Source: Eubacterium coprostanoligenes
GTDB taxonomy: Bacteria; Bacillota; Clostridia; Oscillospirales; Acutalibacteraceae
Reading direction: 5' to 3'
Assembly (NCBI RefSeq): GCF_900167205.1
Contig: NZ_FUWW01000004.1
Location: 1-64,000, forward strand
DNA length: 64,000 nt
The notes under the pieces are model-generated. The model saw only the letters and a program-made list of their open reading frames with translations. It did no database searches and was not told the origin of the DNA. Position numbers and translations under genes: made by a program. This document shows positions 33,749 to 41,760 of the stretch, piece after piece; position 1 is the stretch's first letter; each line of letters opens with the position of its first letter.

Positions 33749-34477
33749 TTATAATTGATTTCGGAATTTTTTGGGAGTTTTGCCAAATTCTTTTTTGAAG
33801 CATGATATAAAATAACTTTCGGAACAAAAGCCTAAATAATATGCAATGTCGGATATTGTATAATTACCTTTGAGCATTTCTTTTGAGGCTTGAAGTCGTT
33901 GGCTTCTTATGTATTTTGAAAGATTTACTCCCAAATTCTTTTTGAACAGAAAAGAAAGATAATCGTCGGATAATCCGCATTCGCTTGCAAGTGTTGAAAT
34001 GTCTAATTTTTCGTGCAAATTAGTGTTGATGTAGTGCAGGCACTTTCTTATTGGCTGTGGATACACGCTGTTTTCTCTGCTTTCTGCAACCATATCAGTA
34101 AGTTTTATGCTGCTTTGAATTATAAAACTTACAATTTCATCTGTTTTTGTAAATTTGTCAATAGTCATAATACAGTTGTCGGAATAATTGTAAGCAGTCG
34201 TTTCGTCCAACCCGCCTTCAATAGCTGCTCTTGTCATCAAAGTAAATACCGCAACTGCCCAATATTGCATTTGTCTTATGTCGTCAGCAGACATCTTGCC
34301 AATGTTTATGCCGTTTTTTTCTATATCGTTTATTAAATTTTTGACATCTGTGCGACTGCCTTTTTTCACAGCGGATAAGAATTCAATTTCGGTCTTATAC
34401 GGACTATGTGTTATTCCGTTTTCACGTTCTTCAAAAATATGGCTTTCGTCCAATATGTTGATTTTATATTTGCTCAT
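33749..34477 (-). CDS. AraC-family transcriptional regulator
   Basis: The 242-aa protein has a helical N-terminal region of about 140 residues without a recognised ligand domain. A C-terminal AraC DNA-binding domain with two HTHs follows (KLDISTLASECGLSDDYLS... and YTISDIAYYLGFCSESYF, ending GKTPKKFRNQL). The ATG at 34477 has GGTGAT 4 nt upstream; a GTG at 34486 is part of that site. It is convergent with the secreted protein operon and may regulate it or the divergent APH-like gene; the sequence does not decide this. A diverged fragment of the same gene end lies inverted at 29182. Confidence 0.9.
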   Translation of the reverse strand: MSKYKINILDESHIFEERENGITHSPYKTEIEFLSAVKKGSRTDVKNLINDIEKNGINIGKMSADDIRQMQYWAVAVFTLMTRAAIEGGLDETTAYNYSDNCIMTIDKFTKTDEIVSFIIQSSIKLTDMVAESRENSVYPQPIRKCLHYINTNLHEKLDISTLASECGLSDDYLSFLFKKNLGVNLSKYIRSQRLQASKEMLKGNYTISDIAYYLGFCSESYFISCFKKEFGKTPKKFRNQL

Positions 34478-34607
34478 TTTAATCACCGATTATACATTAT
34501 CATACAATTTTTAAATATTCAAGGAATTATTATATAAATATCGGAATATTTATATTAAAGTGCTGTGACGGACGATAACATAGAGTTATACACGAGGAGG
34601 TGTTCGT

Positions 34608-35597
34608 ATGATCAGCAGGACAAAACCTGATGTTTCGGCAGAGCAAATTCAAATAATGTTTGATAATGCTTGCTTGGGCAAAGTGAAAAGCTACAGTAAG
34701 TTGGGTGACGGTGAATATAATGCTGTTTTTGATGTTGTTACCGATATGGGAAAATATGTGTTGAAAGTTTCTCCGCTTGATAAAACAGGAATACTCACAT
34801 ATGAACAGGATATGATGAGAGGTGAAGTGTTTTGGTACGCACAAGTCAGAACACATACCGATGTTAAAGTTCCGTATGTTTATTACAAAGATTTTTCGCA
34901 CACTGCTTTTCCGTCGGATTATTTTATAATGGAAAGAATGGACGGCGAACAGTTAAATAACGCCAAGTTGTCAGCAGAAGAACAGCGTTGGTGTAACGAA
35001 GAAATAGCGAGAATAACGGCAAAATTCCATAAGGTGTCAAATGATAAATTCGGCTATTTGCAAAATGGATTATATGATAATTGGTATCTTGCGTTGAAAA
35101 GTATGATAGAAAATTTAATTAAAGATATAGAAAGAACAGGCAGGCATACAAAGCGAGGTAAGAAGTTGTTGTTTTACGTAGAAAAATATAAGGATATATT
35201 AAAAAATGTTCCTGCGTCTATGGTGAATTTCGATTTATGGTACGGTAATATTTTATGCGTGAAAAACGAAGACAGCTTAAAGTTAATTATTATTGACCCC
35301 GAAAGAACTTTTTGGGGTGATTGTATCTTTGACTTTGCAAATTTAGAATTCGATAAAATGTTAGATAAAAAAGAAACGACTTTATCTGCCTATAATAAAA
35401 TTGCAAAAAGCACGGTGAACTGTTCAAAAGAAGAAATGATTCGCTTTGCATTTGGCATTGGATATTTGGCTTTAGTGCAGGAAGCAGAAAAGTATTATAG
35501 ATACACACCGCATCATTTTGGTTGGTGGAGAAATGTTTTTTCTTGCTTGTTTTTGTATAAAAATTCTTTCAAAATTTTGAACCGAGGACTAAAATGA
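34608..35597 (+). CDS. Aminoglycoside-phosphotransferase-fold kinase
   Basis: The 329-aa protein has the APH/choline kinase fold: an N-lobe with LGDGEYNAVFDVV and YVLKVSP (ATP-binding Lys), the hinge IMERMDGEQL, a catalytic loop VNFDLWYGNIL, and a metal motif IIDPERTFWGD. The usual His of the catalytic HxDxxxxN is replaced by Asn (NFD). It could phosphorylate a small-molecule hydroxyl; the substrate is not predictable, and calling it a resistance gene would be unsupported. Strong GAGGAGGTG before the ATG. Its stop overlaps the start of a decayed hydrolase gene (ATGA), so they were one operon. Confidence 0.82.
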   Translation: MISRTKPDVSAEQIQIMFDNACLGKVKSYSKLGDGEYNAVFDVVTDMGKYVLKVSPLDKTGILTYEQDMMRGEVFWYAQVRTHTDVKVPYVYYKDFSHTAFPSDYFIMERMDGEQLNNAKLSAEEQRWCNEEIARITAKFHKVSNDKFGYLQNGLYDNWYLALKSMIENLIKDIERTGRHTKRGKKLLFYVEKYKDILKNVPASMVNFDLWYGNILCVKNEDSLKLIIIDPERTFWGDCIFDFANLEFDKMLDKKETTLSAYNKIAKSTVNCSKEEMIRFAFGIGYLALVQEAEKYYRYTPHHFGWWRNVFSCLFLYKNSFKILNRGLK

Positions 35598-36510
35598 AAC
35601 AATCGTTAACATCAAAGATTGTAACAAGTGTTTTGTGCTTTGTTTGTCATTCAAAATATGAAAAAAGTGCAACACGCTCCAACACTCTTGCAAATAAAAC
35701 GAATAATAAAAAATCATATTTTCATCCGATTGGGTTCAAAACAGAAAGGATAAAATGCGGAGAATGTTATCTTGAAAAAATATCACCGAATAAAAATGTG
35801 TCAAAAAAGCGATTTTTCATATTCACGGCGGTAGTTTTAAGGTGAAACTTACGGATTTTTATCGTAGATAATCCGTTTATTACAGTAGGTTATTCAATAA
35901 TGCAACCGTCTATAATGTTGATTACAGAGTGTATCCCGATGTTAGATTTCCGATACCGCTTGATGATGTTTATAATTGTTATTTGAGCGTTATTAAAAAT
36001 GAAAATGCAAATAATATTGTTGTAATAGGTGATAGTTGTGGCGCAAATATGGCAGTGTCGCTTTGTATGAAGTTACGGGATAATGCAAAGCCTTTGCCAG
36101 GTGCTGTTATTCTCTTTTCATTTTGGGGTGATATGTCAAACTCGGGTTCGTCATATAAAGAAAATTGCCATCGTGATCCGTTTTACGGTATTCCAAAAAG
36201 AATTTCGTATGAAGATGCGAAAGATAAGATTCATAGGATAACGCTTTATGCACAGGGCGAAGATTTATACAATCCTTATTTGTCACCTTGCTTTGGAAGT
36301 TTTGCCGATTTTCCAAAAACGATATTGGTTTGCGGTTCTGCCGATTTAGGACAAAGCGACAGCTTTACAGCATATGAAAAACTTAAATCCGAGGGCGTAG
36401 AAACTTATCTTTTGGATTACGAAAATATGTTCCATGATTTTCAAATGTTAAAATTTTTGCCCGAATCAAGAAATGTGTTCAAACGAATAAAAGATATAAT
36501 TCAGCCTTGA
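35594..36510 (+). pseudogene. Decayed alpha/beta hydrolase (HSL/acetyl esterase type)
   Basis: The first frame (35594-35845) reads MKQSLTSKIVTSVLCF to SPNKNVSKK. A one-base loss in the A-run at 35803-35808 then shifts the frame, and the homologous frame continues as AIFHIHGGSFKVKLTDFYRR. That frame meets a TAA at 35869, and goes on as LFNNATVYNVDYRVYPDV to the end at 36510. The oxyanion motif HGGSF, nucleophile elbow GDSCGANM, Asp region (GSADLGQSDS) and His (MFHDFQ) are all present but split. One frameshift plus one nonsense codon make it non-functional unless recoded. A GTG at 35929 could give a headless product. Confidence 0.85.
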
Positions 36511-36572
36511 CAAATCTACTGCTTGGATTGTATGATGTAACAGTAGAATAAATAATCATTCGGAGGATAAAA

Positions 36573-37616
36573 ATGGCAAAGCGAAAAAAATCCGCACTCC
36601 CGGCAATACTTGCAATTGCTCTTATTTTAATAATTTTGGCTACGGCTGTATTTTATTTTTACACCAAAATTACCGATGATATAAACGGCAAAAATCAAAG
36701 CAACGACACCTACACTCTTGTTATTCAAAAGTCAGATTTTGAGTATGAGGTTGGTCAAAAATTGGCAAACAACAAGATGGTTTGTTCCGATATTGTGTGG
36801 ACAAATTGGATGAGCAATCATTATCCGGATTTTGAATATATCAACGGCGAGTATAATATGACAGCTTCAATGAGTTATGAGGAAATTGCCGAAAAATTGC
36901 AAAATCCCGATATTTCTCACAAGGCTGTTAAGGTTTGTATTCCGGAGGGAACAAACGCTATGCAGATTGCCGACATTCTTGAAAAGAACGGAATTTGCAA
37001 GGCTTCCGACTTCCTTGAAGTGTGCAAATCAACAGAGGGATTTGATTATGATTTCCTTAAAACCGTTCCCGATTCCGACCTGATTGCATACAAATTGGAG
37101 GGCTTTTTATTCCCCGCAACCTACGATTTTGCTATGAATAGCGAGCCGAGGGACATTGCCGAGCAAATGCTTGATGCGTTTGATTATCGCATAACCGATG
37201 ATATGGAAAAGTTCTGCACGGAAAACGATATGTCCATGTTTGAACTCATCACTCTTGTATCTGTTGTGCAGGAGGAAGCACTCGGTCAAAACTCCGCAAA
37301 GAACATTGCGTCTGTCTTTATGAACAGACTCAAAAAAGGTTCAAAACTCCAATCAGATGTAACATATTTCTATGCCCGTGACTTGCGTGATGACTACGGA
37401 TTTTCGCAAAAAGTATACGATGCGTATTATACCTATCGTTGCCCGGGACTCCCGGCAGGACCTATTTCAAACAGCGGTTCGGACATTGTTGATGCGGTTG
37501 TTAATTATCCGCAAACCGATTACCTTTATTTCTTCTCCGATTTGCAAAAAGAATTTCATTTTGCCAAGGACTACAACGAATTTGTTCAACTCCAAAAGAA
37601 ATATCCTTGGAAATAA
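36573..37616 (+). CDS. mltG: Endolytic murein transglycosylase MltG (YceG-like)
   Basis: The 347-aa protein has an N-terminal membrane anchor (about residues 9-30) and a YceG domain with a LysM-like start (VKVCIPEGTNAMQIADIL). The conserved segments are KLEGFLFPATYDF, the active-site block VSVVQEEALGQNSAKNIASVFMNRL, LQSDVTYFYA and GLPAGPISNSG. MltG cleaves nascent glycan strands and helps set their length. In most homologues the active-site block reads (A)SIVExE; here the first Glu is Gln (Gln233) while the next two residues are Glu. CGGAGGA precedes the ATG; a terminator follows. Confidence 0.93.
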   Translation: MAKRKKSALPAILAIALILIILATAVFYFYTKITDDINGKNQSNDTYTLVIQKSDFEYEVGQKLANNKMVCSDIVWTNWMSNHYPDFEYINGEYNMTASMSYEEIAEKLQNPDISHKAVKVCIPEGTNAMQIADILEKNGICKASDFLEVCKSTEGFDYDFLKTVPDSDLIAYKLEGFLFPATYDFAMNSEPRDIAEQMLDAFDYRITDDMEKFCTENDMSMFELITLVSVVQEEALGQNSAKNIASVFMNRLKKGSKLQSDVTYFYARDLRDDYGFSQKVYDAYYTYRCPGLPAGPISNSGSDIVDAVVNYPQTDYLYFFSDLQKEFHFAKDYNEFVQLQKKYPWK

Positions 37617-37630
37617 CACTATATATTTTT

Positions 37631-37662
37631 GGCTATCTGCACAAAGCGGATAGCCTTTTTTT
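37631..37662 (+). terminator. Terminator of mltG
   Basis: A 10-bp stem GGCTATCTGC/GCGGATAGCC (37631-37655) with ACAAA loop, followed by TTTTTTT. Confidence 0.9.
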
Positions 37663-37743
37663 GTTGAATATTGTCCCTACAAAGAATTGAAATTTTGTGA
37701 TAAAATAAATATGTATAAGTTTGTATAAAGATTGGTGATTTAT

Positions 37744-40428
37744 ATGAGAAAAAACGGAAAGAGGATATTTTCGCTGATACTTTCGGTAGTACTTTGTCTT
37801 ACAACTTTTCTTTCGGTAATGCCCGTTGGCGCAAAAACCGAAAAAGAACCCGGTTCAAGATTGACTCATTCATTTGATAAATCAACAGGAGTTCTTACTA
37901 TTTCAGGCACAGGCGAAATGTTTGATTTTGGCGATGGCTCTATTACAAGTAAGCAACCGCCTTGGCTGGATTATAAGCCTGATATAAAAAAAGTTGTTAT
38001 TGAAAACGGCGTAACATCTGTCGGAAAATATGCTTTTTATAATTGTGAAAATCTTACTTCTGTTTCGTTGCCTGAATCAGTCACAACTATTAATGGCGGT
38101 GGTGTAACAGGCGGTGCTGCCGGAACAAACGGCTTATCATTTGGTGCGTTTCGTGATTGTAAAAAACTTACGGAAATCAATTTCCCAAGCAAATTGCAAA
38201 GCATCGGTATTGCTGCATTCCGTGGCTGTACTTCGCTTAAAAAGGTTGTTCTGCCGGACAGCGTTACCTCATTGGGGGCAGGTGCTTTTGTCGGATGTGA
38301 GGGATTAACCGAAGTTACTATCGGCGCCGGATTGACGGAACTTTCGATAGAGTGTTTTTATAATTGCACAAAACTTGCAAAAGTTGATTGGGGTCCAAGT
38401 TTAAAGAAGGTCAGCGAATGGTCTTTCTTCAATACCTATTTCAAAGAAATCTCTTTCCCGGAACAAATAACAGAAATCGGAGCTCGTGCTTTTGCAAACT
38501 GTTATTTCTTGACCAACGCATATTTCTACAACAGAAATTGTAAAATTTCAGAAGTTCTTAGTTTAGGTGTTACGGGAACTGTGGGCAATCCTTTTGATAA
38601 TGCGGGAATCAAGGGCAATCAAAAGTTCACCGTTCATGGCTATCCTGGCTCAACTGCCGAAACTTTTGCCAATGAAAAGAAGTACGAGTTTGCTTCTCTT
38701 GACACTTGCAAACACGAGCATACACACATCAATGTTAAAAAGCCTGCAACTTGCACGGAAGCAGGATTGCAGGATGTGTATTGCGATGATTGCAATACTG
38801 TTATCAACCCTGATGTTGCAATTCCTGCAACGGGTCATGATTTTGAGATAATTTCAACAAGTGATGACACTGCTGTTGACGGTCATATTCGTCAGTATGA
38901 AAAGTGCAGAACCTGTAATTATGAGGATGTAAAACTCACTCATGTTGAGGCAGAGGACAGTGGAACAATCAAAAAATATATTTGGGTGGATGGAAAGTAC
39001 ACCTACACCAATACCGCAACCTGCACTGTTCCCGGTGTGGAAACTTATACTTGTACGGTTGACGGATGTGGCGTTGTTCAAAGAAATGCTGTTAAAAAAG
39101 CCGGTCACAAAGTTGAAAATTGGACTGTTACAAAAGAGCCAAACTGCGTAGAAGAGGGCTCAAGAACAGGACATTGCTCTGTTTGTGACAAGGATGTAAC
39201 CGAAGCTATTGCAAAAACCGGTCACACATTAGATACACAAAATCCTGTAAAGGTTGAGGATAAAACCGAAACAGACGGTCATATTTATTCAACATATGCT
39301 TGCTCTGTTTGCGGTGAGCAGGTCGTTCAAACAAATCATACTGCTTGGGTTGAGGGTCAATATACACCTAATGTTTTGGCAAAACCAACTTGCACAACAG
39401 ACGGTTACAGGCGTGACAAATGCGATATTTGTGGCGAAACAAGAACAATTACACTTCCTTCAAACGGCGGACACACTTGGGAAGTGACCGAACAGGTTGA
39501 ACCAACTTGCACAACAAAGGGTCAAACTAACTATAAGTGTTCAGTGTGCGATGCTACAAAGAAAGATTCCGAAGTGCCTGCATTAGGTCATAGTTATGTC
39601 GTCCAAAAAGAATTAACTGTTAATCCGACATGTACCGAAGCCGGTTCGCAAACTTTCAAATGCTCTCGTTGCTCGGCATCAAAAACCGATGTTCTTCCTG
39701 CAACAGGACATTCGCCTGATATTATGAATAATGAGATTATCAAGAATGCGGATTGCGAAAATGCAGGAGCCGGACACACAACTTGCTTTGTTTGCGGTGT
39801 GGAATATGATTATGTAATAGAGCCTCTCGGTCATAAATTTGAAAATATCGAAGCACCAATTGCCGATAAGCCGGGTCATGTGCTTTCAACTCCGACTTGT
39901 ACTCGTTGCGGTCAAAAACAAACTGCTTCAGTTGTTCATAAAGAATGGGTAAAAGGCTATTATAATCATCGTGTTATTTCGGAAGCTACCTGCCTTGTGG
40001 GCGAAATTTTTGTTGATACTTGCACAATTTGTAACCAAACAACAGGCAACACTCAAGGTGCTCCGTTAGGTCACGAATTTCAACTTGTTCGTTTGTATGA
40101 AGAACCTACTGAATTGGCGGTTAACGACAAATTAAAGGTTGAGCCTTTCAGTGCGATTTATTCCTGCAAGCACTGCCGTATGATGGAAGCGAAGAACGGA
40201 AAAGCGTTGTTCGAAATGTGGGATAGGGGATACTATAATACTGCTCCGTCTGAAAGAACAGCGGTTGATTATTCAACCTATCTTGATGTAAACAACGATG
40301 GAATCATCAATGCAAAAGACTATGCAATTATGTATTTCTTAAGCAAAGACTATGAGCAATACAAAGCTGAACAGGCTCAAAATCCTGAACAAACAGACCA
40401 AAACGCAGGTGATTCAACAAATAATTAA
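37744..40428 (+). CDS. Secreted LRR (BspA-like) protein with Cys-rich repeats and dockerin-like loop
   Basis: The 894-aa protein has a signal peptide (RIFSLILSVVLCLTTFLSVM, cleavage near VGA-K). BspA-type leucine-rich repeats follow to about residue 300 (KYAFYNCENLTSVSLPESV, AFRGCTSLKKVVLPDSV). About eight Cys-rich units come next, with the pattern P-x-CT-x-x-G-x-x-x-x-x-C-x-x-C followed by PATGH or similar. Near the C-terminus one dockerin-type calcium loop (LDVNNDGIINAKDYAIMYFL) is visible, then an acidic/Gln tail. Only one loop is clear, whereas a type I dockerin has two. It is probably a cell-surface or cellulosome-like adhesion protein. The ATG at 37744 follows GGTGAT; a GTG at 37732 is inside that site. 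Confidence 0.87.
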   Translation: MRKNGKRIFSLILSVVLCLTTFLSVMPVGAKTEKEPGSRLTHSFDKSTGVLTISGTGEMFDFGDGSITSKQPPWLDYKPDIKKVVIENGVTSVGKYAFYNCENLTSVSLPESVTTINGGGVTGGAAGTNGLSFGAFRDCKKLTEINFPSKLQSIGIAAFRGCTSLKKVVLPDSVTSLGAGAFVGCEGLTEVTIGAGLTELSIECFYNCTKLAKVDWGPSLKKVSEWSFFNTYFKEISFPEQITEIGARAFANCYFLTNAYFYNRNCKISEVLSLGVTGTVGNPFDNAGIKGNQKFTVHGYPGSTAETFANEKKYEFASLDTCKHEHTHINVKKPATCTEAGLQDVYCDDCNTVINPDVAIPATGHDFEIISTSDDTAVDGHIRQYEKCRTCNYEDVKLTHVEAEDSGTIKKYIWVDGKYTYTNTATCTVPGVETYTCTVDGCGVVQRNAVKKAGHKVENWTVTKEPNCVEEGSRTGHCSVCDKDVTEAIAKTGHTLDTQNPVKVEDKTETDGHIYSTYACSVCGEQVVQTNHTAWVEGQYTPNVLAKPTCTTDGYRRDKCDICGETRTITLPSNGGHTWEVTEQVEPTCTTKGQTNYKCSVCDATKKDSEVPALGHSYVVQKELTVNPTCTEAGSQTFKCSRCSASKTDVLPATGHSPDIMNNEIIKNADCENAGAGHTTCFVCGVEYDYVIEPLGHKFENIEAPIADKPGHVLSTPTCTRCGQKQTASVVHKEWVKGYYNHRVISEATCLVGEIFVDTCTICNQTTGNTQGAPLGHEFQLVRLYEEPTELAVNDKLKVEPFSAIYSCKHCRMMEAKNGKALFEMWDRGYYNTAPSERTAVDYSTYLDVNNDGIINAKDYAIMYFLSKDYEQYKAEQAQNPEQTDQNAGDSTNN

Positions 40429-40432
40429 ATTC

Positions 40433-40460
40433 AAAAGGAGCTGTTTTCACAGCTCCTTTT
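40433..40460 (+). terminator. Terminator of the LRR/dockerin-like gene
   Basis: A perfect 12-bp stem AAAAGGAGCTGT/ACAGCTCCTTTT with a 4-nt loop begins 5 nt after the stop codon. Confidence 0.88.
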
Positions 40461-40830
40461 AGCGTGTCGAAAAAGTGCTTTCGACACGCTGTAGGCTGTT
40501 GAGAAAGGTTCTGAATTTCGTTTTCTTGCAAAGGAAGATGTACCTCGTCAAAACATATTCCGTATAGAACAAAACATAGTTTTGTAAGTATACTACATAT
40601 GTTTTTCCTCTTTCCAAAAAATCCACGGATTTTTTGGAAGCCTTTTTCTTTCGACTGAGCAAAAAACGAAAAACACCAAAAGTGCCGCAAATTCGATGTT
40701 TGCGGCACTTTTACAATCCCTTCGTCAACACTTCGTGTTGCCACCGTCTCACCTGCCGGTTCGGTCGGTGCTTCTGCATTAAAATGCAGAGGTCTCCACA
40801 GGAGACCCACACTCTTTACACAAGGGAGGC
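40461..40830 (+). repeat. Dispersed multi-hairpin repeat, copy 2 (inverted relative to copy 1)
   Basis: Hairpins in order: 12-bp AGCGTGTCGAAA/TTTCGACACGCT (40461-40490), CCAAAAAATCC/GGATTTTTTGG-type (40616-40637), 14-bp AAAAGTGCCGCAAA/TTTGCGGCACTTTT (40678-40712), CAACAC/GTGTTG (40727-40741), TCTGCATT/AATGCAGA (40773-40791) and GGTCTCC/GGAGACC (40791-40807). It shares three near-identical blocks with 1-247 in reverse complement. The outer end ACACAAGGGAGGC resembles ends of dispersed repeats I recall from gut Clostridia. Open frames on both strands here are by-products of the repeat; the element is treated as non-coding. Confidence 0.85.
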
Positions 40831-40884
40831 AATAAGCGGTTAGTTTATTTTATTGGTGTGCTTCAGGAGCTTTATCGACAGTCT

Positions 40885-40915
40885 AAAAGAAGCTGTTTTT
40901 ACGGCTTCTTTTTGT
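40885..40915 (+). terminator. Terminator-like hairpin between repeat copy 2 and pyrH
   Basis: A 12-bp stem AAAAGAAGCTGT/ACGGCTTCTTTT (one T-G pair) with TTTT loop and T run. No gene lies between it and the previous terminator, so it isolates pyrH from the repeat. The remaining 100 nt before pyrH are very AT-rich and must hold its promoter, which I could not place with confidence. Confidence 0.75.
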
Positions 40916-41016
40916 TGTTACAGATTTGTAATTATAAAATTTTATTTATATCTCTTTACTTTAAGAGTAATTTATATTATTATATATAAGAAAATATACA
41001 ACGGAGGATTTTTTAT

Positions 41017-41730
41017 ATGGGTATAGCATATAAAAGAATTTTGTTAAAGCTCAGCGGTGAGGTTCTTGCAGGCGCCGCAGGAAAGGGTATTGATAACGAT
41101 ACCGTATTGAGCATTTGCAAGGCAGTAAAAAAAGTGGCAGACGAGGGAGTTGAGGTTGGCATTGTTGTCGGCGGAGGCAACTTCTGGAGAGGCAGAACAA
41201 GCGAACATATGGATCGTGCAAGAGCAGACCATATCGGAATGCTTGCAACTGCTATGAATTCACTTGCACTTTGTGATGCACTTGAACAACTCGGTGCTGA
41301 TGTAAGAGTTCAAACAGCAATTGAGATGCGTCAAATCGCAGAGCCATATATTCGCAACAAGGCTATTCGTCACTTCGAAAAAGGCAGAATCGTGATTTTT
41401 GGTTGTGGCACAGGCTCACCGTTTTTCTCAACAGACACAGCCGCAGCACTTCGCAGTGTCGAAATCAACGCTGATGCTTTGCTCAAGGCAACAAATGTTG
41501 ACGGTGTTTACGATAAAGACCCTAACAAGTTTGATGATGCGGTTAAGTTTGACAATATAACATTCCAAGAGGTAATCACTCGTGACCTTAAGGTTATGGA
41601 TTCAACTGCATTTTCACTTTGCAAGGACAACGATATGCCAATTATCGTTTTCAATCTTAACGACCCTGACAATATTATGCGTGTTGTATCCGGTGAAAAA
41701 ATCGGCACAACAGTCAGCAACAATCAATAA
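41017..41730 (+). CDS. pyrH: UMP kinase
   Basis: The 237-aa amino-acid-kinase-fold protein starts [14 protein letters not shown], has [14 protein letters not shown], the UMP-site region around [16 protein letters not shown], and [14 protein letters not shown]. It phosphorylates UMP to UDP and is the first gene of the conserved pyrH-frr-uppS-cdsA-dxr-rseP-ispG-polC run. ACGGAGGA precedes the ATG. rpsB-tsf, the usual upstream neighbours, are not in this window. Confidence 0.97.
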   Translation: MGIAYKRILLKLSGEVLAGAAGKGIDNDTVLSICKAVKKVADEGVEVGIVVGGGNFWRGRTSEHMDRARADHIGMLATAMNSLALCDALEQLGADVRVQTAIEMRQIAEPYIRNKAIRHFEKGRIVIFGCGTGSPFFSTDTAAALRSVEINADALLKATNVDGVYDKDPNKFDDAVKFDNITFQEVITRDLKVMDSTAFSLCKDNDMPIIVFNLNDPDNIMRVVSGEKIGTTVSNNQ

Positions 41731-41760
41731 TTATTATTCACATAAGAGAGGTATTTAACT

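Noticed and set aside
34608-35597. Aminoglycoside resistance gene
   Set aside because: Only the fold is supported; the catalytic-loop His is replaced and no resistance-specific motif is visible.
38700-40090. Regular repeats that might suggest a CRISPR array
   Set aside because: They are coding repeats of a Cys-rich protein module; the DNA repeats are diverged and in frame.
40328-40843. Several open frames on both strands across repeat copy 2
   Set aside because: They run through hairpins and terminators, overlap the end of a real gene, and lack starts with ribosome binding sites.
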